A stretch of DNA of 24,060 nucleotides from a virus: the IMG/VR virus record IMGVR_UViG_3300007555_000037, positions 1-24,060 of that record. One strand, written 5' to 3'. Shown here in pieces: positions 20,751 through 24,060 of this stretch. The notes under the pieces are model-generated. The model did not search any database. It saw nothing but the letters and a program-made list of their open reading frames with translations, and was not told where the DNA came from. Position 1 is the first letter of the stretch, and each line of letters begins with the position of its first letter. The translations under genes were made by a program, and so were the position numbers.

Positions 20751-22610
20751 TTATACCGTGCCAACTACTTCTTCAAAGTCCACACCAGTTCTAACTGCAA
20801 CAAAGTTCAATGTTACGTAGTTAATAGAACGAGCGGGTTTGATGAAGATAGAAGCGATAAATTCATTACGATCAACCACAGCACCAGTGTTGTTTGTTTC
20901 ATCACATACAACCTTAAAGTCTGTAATACCTCTTCGACCTTGAATCTCTCGCAAGAAAGGTTCCACAATGTTTACGAACTCTGCACGAGTAAACTCGTCA
21001 TTGAACTCAAACATCACGTTACGTCCAGCGATTCCAATTGCTCTTTCGATACCAAGGAACAATCTACGTACATTGATACGATCAAATGCAGAAGGTCTTG
21101 ATTCGGAAGTCTTATCACCATAAAGGATAATTCCTTCGCCTGGGATATTTGCGATTGGGTTAATACCTGCTTTGTACAGAGTATCTCTGTCCGACTTTAC
21201 TGGTGAGAGAGCGATATCAGTTATACCAAGATAACGTCCTCGTCTACTACCAGCGGGTGAGAACCAAGGTGCAGCAACCAAGTCTGTCGCAGCCATCAGA
21301 CCAGCGGTCGATGATGCAGCAGGGATTTTGATGTACTTGTCGTTATACTTATCATATACTTTCAAGAAGTTGTTATCTTGAATTAAGTATGATGATTTGG
21401 TATATTCTTTGTTACAAGCAACGACAGCAGCAGTAGTACCAAGAGTGATTGCAGCCTGAGATGGAGATGCGACCGCAACACAATCTTTACGAAGCGAACC
21501 AGCGGTTGCAACAAGATCATTCACGATGGTTTTTGCATCTATATCCGTTGAACCTAATGGAGCGATTAAGAAATCCACTTCGATATTATCTACATCTTCA
21601 AAATGGTCAAATCCACTTAGAATCGAACCTGTACTTAATGGGTCAGTATCAGTCGAACCACTGTGGAAATTCCACGTTTGTTGAGATGTACGACCAACTG
21701 GAGAACCAAAGTCTTTGGTGACTGCTGGGTTATTAACAGTACTATTCCAATTCGAAGCTGTATCACTGAATGTTGCAGAAGGGTCGCCTGCACTGTCACC
21801 ACTAACTAGTGTTGAGTTATGCAGTTTTGCGCCAAAGTCAGCAGAATCTGCTGAACTAGCTGAGTGAGGAACACCAGCGTAAATCCACTGAGACCTTGTC
21901 TTCAATACTTCTTTGAAGTAGTTTGACGTGCCATCAGTGTTTTTAGCGTTCTTTGCAACAGAGAGGAATGGGAATGTTTCTAATACCGTTCCTTGAACAC
22001 CAGTGATCGAACCTTCATTATCGTATACAACAACATGAAGTTCGTCATTTTTACCATTCAGAGATTCAACGTGTTTTGATGTGCCTGGAGCCTCATCAAA
22101 TTGACTAGCGTAAGTCCAACTATTAAATGCTGAAGCTTTTGCAGATTGACTACCATCGAGAGCATCGGTTAGTGAACCGAAGATTGATACACCAAGAGAA
22201 CTACCTAACTTGCCTGGGTATTTCGCAATGAATACACCATCAGATGAATCTACCGTGAGGGATTCAAAAGCATCCTCATTTTTGATCTGGTCTGCTGTCA
22301 GTGAACCAAGACTGTTGTGGTTACACAAAGCATTCTTGTCACTATCGGTTTCACGTACTACGTGAAGTGAGTTGGAGTAACGTAAAAAGTAAGCAGCAGA
22401 ATGAAAATCTACTGTACTTGTTGAGTCGGGTGACGAAAAGGTGTTGACCAATCCATTCTCATCCGAGACTAGAGTGGGTACACCTACTGGGCCCCAACCG
22501 AACTTCCCTACAAATGCACCAGTAGAAGTTTGAACATTAGGCACTACGCCCGTAAGGTCAATTTCCTTTACTGTTACAGCAGGAGAAGCAGAGGGTGTGA
22601 AAAGTGCCAT
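20751..22610 (-). CDS. 18: Contractile tail sheath protein
   Basis: The 619-residue product (T4 gp18 is 659) forms the contractile sheath. The N-terminus MALFTPSASPAVTVKEIDLT and TSTGAFVGKFGWGPVG, and the C-terminal block FLGIERAIGIAGRNVMFEFND, FTRAEFVNIVEPFLREIQG, and NYVTLNFVAVRTGVDFEEV, are typical of T4-like sheath proteins. The middle (residues about 130-330) is Ser/Asp/Thr-rich and less conserved, corresponding to the outer protruding domains. It starts after AAAGGATAA and tandem late promoters at 22676-22699. Confidence 0.96.
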   Translation of the reverse strand: MALFTPSASPAVTVKEIDLTGVVPNVQTSTGAFVGKFGWGPVGVPTLVSDENGLVNTFSSPDSTSTVDFHSAAYFLRYSNSLHVVRETDSDKNALCNHNSLGSLTADQIKNEDAFESLTVDSSDGVFIAKYPGKLGSSLGVSIFGSLTDALDGSQSAKASAFNSWTYASQFDEAPGTSKHVESLNGKNDELHVVVYDNEGSITGVQGTVLETFPFLSVAKNAKNTDGTSNYFKEVLKTRSQWIYAGVPHSASSADSADFGAKLHNSTLVSGDSAGDPSATFSDTASNWNSTVNNPAVTKDFGSPVGRTSQQTWNFHSGSTDTDPLSTGSILSGFDHFEDVDNIEVDFLIAPLGSTDIDAKTIVNDLVATAGSLRKDCVAVASPSQAAITLGTTAAVVACNKEYTKSSYLIQDNNFLKVYDKYNDKYIKIPAASSTAGLMAATDLVAAPWFSPAGSRRGRYLGITDIALSPVKSDRDTLYKAGINPIANIPGEGIILYGDKTSESRPSAFDRINVRRLFLGIERAIGIAGRNVMFEFNDEFTRAEFVNIVEPFLREIQGRRGITDFKVVCDETNNTGAVVDRNEFIASIFIKPARSINYVTLNFVAVRTGVDFEEVVGTV

Positions 22611-22675
22611 AACTTTATCCTTTTTTTCGTTTATCTAATTATAAGTTTTCATAATACGTTTATTTTCAATACTTT

Positions 22676-22699
22676 TATTTATAATAATAACTATTTATA
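22676..22699 (-). promoter_or_regulatory. Tandem late promoters upstream of gp18
   Basis: Two exact minus-strand TATAAATA octamers at 22699-22692 and 22683-22676, start to start 16 bases, the same spacing as the pair at 17953-17976. The leader to the ATG at 22610 is about 55 bases. Confidence 0.85.
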
Positions 22700-22707
22700 G
22701 AAAACGC

Positions 22708-22736
22708 TTGACAATTCTTGTAATTACGTGTATAAT
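22708..22736 (+). promoter_or_regulatory. Consensus sigma70 promoter on the plus strand, antisense to terminase
   Basis: A perfect TTGACA (22708-22713), 17 bases, and a perfect TATAAT (22731-22736) point rightwards into the 3' end of the minus-strand terminase gene. Only a TTG-start frame with no ribosome site follows. A transcript would be antisense RNA or an unrecognised small RNA. Confidence 0.6.
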
Positions 22737-22764
22737 CTAAGCTGTGTTTGGGGAGAGTTGAATA

Positions 22765-24060
22765 CTACCATTCAGTACCACCTTCGAAGTTATGCCAACC
22801 TTTATGTTCCTCATCATCTACAATGTCATTCAATCCATTATCGATAAAACCAACTGGTGGTACATCATCATCAATTTCTTTCATTTTTCTTGCGAACATC
22901 ATCTCTTTTAGATTGATGTCTGTCATATCGGCAAAGAATTGAGATGTAACAAAGTATCCGAACATAACCAGATTCATCATTAGATCATCGTGGTTACCAT
23001 CAGATGCTTCGTATGACTGACCTTTTGAAGTGAAAGTTGATATCTCCATAATAGTATTCTCATCAACGATACTCAACTTCTTCTCTTCTAGGATATCCTT
23101 GATAGAAGAACAACCAAGTCTCTTGGTCTTCCTATTTATCTCGATACCAATTCTGTTCGCTTTGACTGCGGACTCCATATGAAGGTTCTCATACTCTAGG
23201 TCTTGATACAGTCCATTACATACAACTGTACCCTGATCATTGGATTCAACAACAACATATGCCTCATTGTAGAAATTTGCGTACTTATATATAACATTAG
23301 GAAAGAGTAAAGGAGATATAGTATTATTGCGATAGACAGCAACCTGTTTGAAAGGTCTCGTGCTAATGTCGATTACGTTAAACGTAGAATAATCCTGTCC
23401 TCTTCCTTTTGATACGTCCACCATCATAACATATTCATGTTCTTTCTGTGGGTTGTCATATATTAATAAGTCCCCCCCTTCACGATGAGTTGAAGGTTGT
23501 GCGGCACGAAAACCTAATAGTGTCTCGGCATTAATTAGGGTATCACCTGTCCCAAAGAAAGTATTACCAAATTCTTGGTCAAACTGTAATTGGGATGTAT
23601 TACCTATCGTCTGTCTCTTCCACGCTTCATCTCTGCCAGGCACATCATACCAGTTCACTGTAAACGGAACAAAGTCATTTACCTTTTGTACCGCACCTTC
23701 CCATATCTTATGGAAGGTATTACCGATACCATTTGCGGTAGATGTAATGATTACCTTGGTGTCCTTACCCGCAGAGATTACTGGATAGGTAGAAGTGTAA
23801 AACTCATTTGCACGTTCAACAAACGCAAACTCATCTAGGAACAATAGGTTAACAGACATACCACGAATAGAACTACCAGAGGTAGATGCTGCAATGATAC
23901 GAGAATTGTTACTAAATTCTATAGAACCTTTGTTGAGTGCTTTAGTGCCTGGCTGTAGGAAGAATGGAAGATTCTCTAACATCAACGTGACACGACCCAA
24001 CATCTCTCTTGCGGTAGAACCTTTGTTAGCAAGTACGGCAATAACCTTCTCACTATGAAA
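22765..24060 (-). CDS. 17: Large terminase subunit, 5' end outside window
   Basis: The reading frame is open to the window edge and shows the last 431 residues (T4 gp17 is 610). The visible part includes ANKGSTAREMLGRV, Walker B LLFLDE at about residues 72-77, and the coupling motif TSTANG. The RNase-H-like nuclease domain follows, with acidic MMVDVSKGRGQDYSTF, VVVESND and DGNHDDLMMNLVMF. The enzyme powers DNA packaging through the portal and cuts the concatemer. The N-terminal Walker A lies beyond the edge. It is followed by the gp18 promoter region, with no terminator visible. Confidence 0.96.
   Translation of the reverse strand, partial: FHSEKVIAVLANKGSTAREMLGRVTLMLENLPFFLQPGTKALNKGSIEFSNNSRIIAASTSGSSIRGMSVNLLFLDEFAFVERANEFYTSTYPVISAGKDTKVIITSTANGIGNTFHKIWEGAVQKVNDFVPFTVNWYDVPGRDEAWKRQTIGNTSQLQFDQEFGNTFFGTGDTLINAETLLGFRAAQPSTHREGGDLLIYDNPQKEHEYVMMVDVSKGRGQDYSTFNVIDISTRPFKQVAVYRNNTISPLLFPNVIYKYANFYNEAYVVVESNDQGTVVCNGLYQDLEYENLHMESAVKANRIGIEINRKTKRLGCSSIKDILEEKKLSIVDENTIMEISTFTSKGQSYEASDGNHDDLMMNLVMFGYFVTSQFFADMTDINLKEMMFARKMKEIDDDVPPVGFIDNGLNDIVDDEEHKGWHNFEGGTEW

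Noticed and set aside
22748-22942. 64-residue plus-strand frame just after the orphan promoter
   Set aside because: It needs a TTG start with no ribosome site, runs antisense through gp17 coding sequence and has a Ser/Pro-rich composition typical of a shadow frame.
1-24060. CRISPR arrays, insertion sequences, attachment sites, introns or homing endonucleases
   Set aside because: No spaced repeats of CRISPR type, transposase, integrase, GIY-YIG or HNH motif was seen; the only sizeable repeats are the promoter cassettes at 10722-11760.

Overview
The window is a 24 kb piece of a tailed-phage genome of the T4 superfamily (contractile tail). It is not a bacterial chromosome. The evidence is the gene content and order: sliding clamp gp45, recombination nuclease gp46/gp47, late sigma factor gp55, UvsW and UvsY on one side, and the head/tail block gp17-18-19-20-67-21-22-23 on the other. 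No photosynthesis or other host-diagnostic gene is visible. The small accessory genes, the shortened gp23 and the lack of close T-even neighbours suggest a marine or otherwise distant T4-like virus of a Gram-negative host; this is inference. The sequence is AT-rich. Two promoter classes are visible: host-type sigma70 promoters (TTGACA/T, 17 bp, TATNAT) and exact matches to the T4 late promoter TATAAATA.

Region 1 (1-9775, minus strand) carries replication, recombination and late-transcription genes. In transcription order from the right it holds a tail-tube-like structural protein with its own late promoter, UvsY, UvsW, a small P-loop kinase, an unknown protein, a cytidylyltransferase-like enzyme, gp55, a glycosyltransferase-like protein, two tiny genes, gp47, a tiny CxxC protein, gp46 and gp45. 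Many genes overlap by 1 to 26 bases, so they probably form an operon, with internal promoters before gp45, before gp46, possibly before gp55, and before the 49-residue gene at 4126.

Region 2 (9813-11760, minus strand) is an early accessory block of small unknown proteins. It is driven by three copies of the same promoter cassette. Two genes here are shorter than 50 codons: a 46-residue one-helix membrane protein and a 45-residue soluble protein.

Region 3 (11791-14193, plus strand) is the only plus-strand block. A sigma70 promoter drives a 379-residue protein resembling DUF4338 (the DruA family) and a 330-residue ParB-like protein. A separate promoter then drives a Gly(UCC)-type tRNA with an aberrant D-loop and anticodon loop, followed by a UUCG terminator. 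This cassette is the strongest candidate for something undescribed.

Region 4 (14225-24060, minus strand) is the virion block: a small lipoprotein with a late promoter, then (reading right to left) large terminase gp17, sheath gp18, tube gp19, portal gp20, core protein gp67, two small prohead-region proteins, protease gp21, scaffold gp22 and major capsid protein gp23, ended by a strong terminator. Tandem late promoters exactly 16 bp apart lie upstream of gp18 and upstream of the gp21-22-23 group. No gene-free stretch exceeds 300 bases; the longest (14444-14692) holds a late promoter, weak hairpins and the gp23 terminator.
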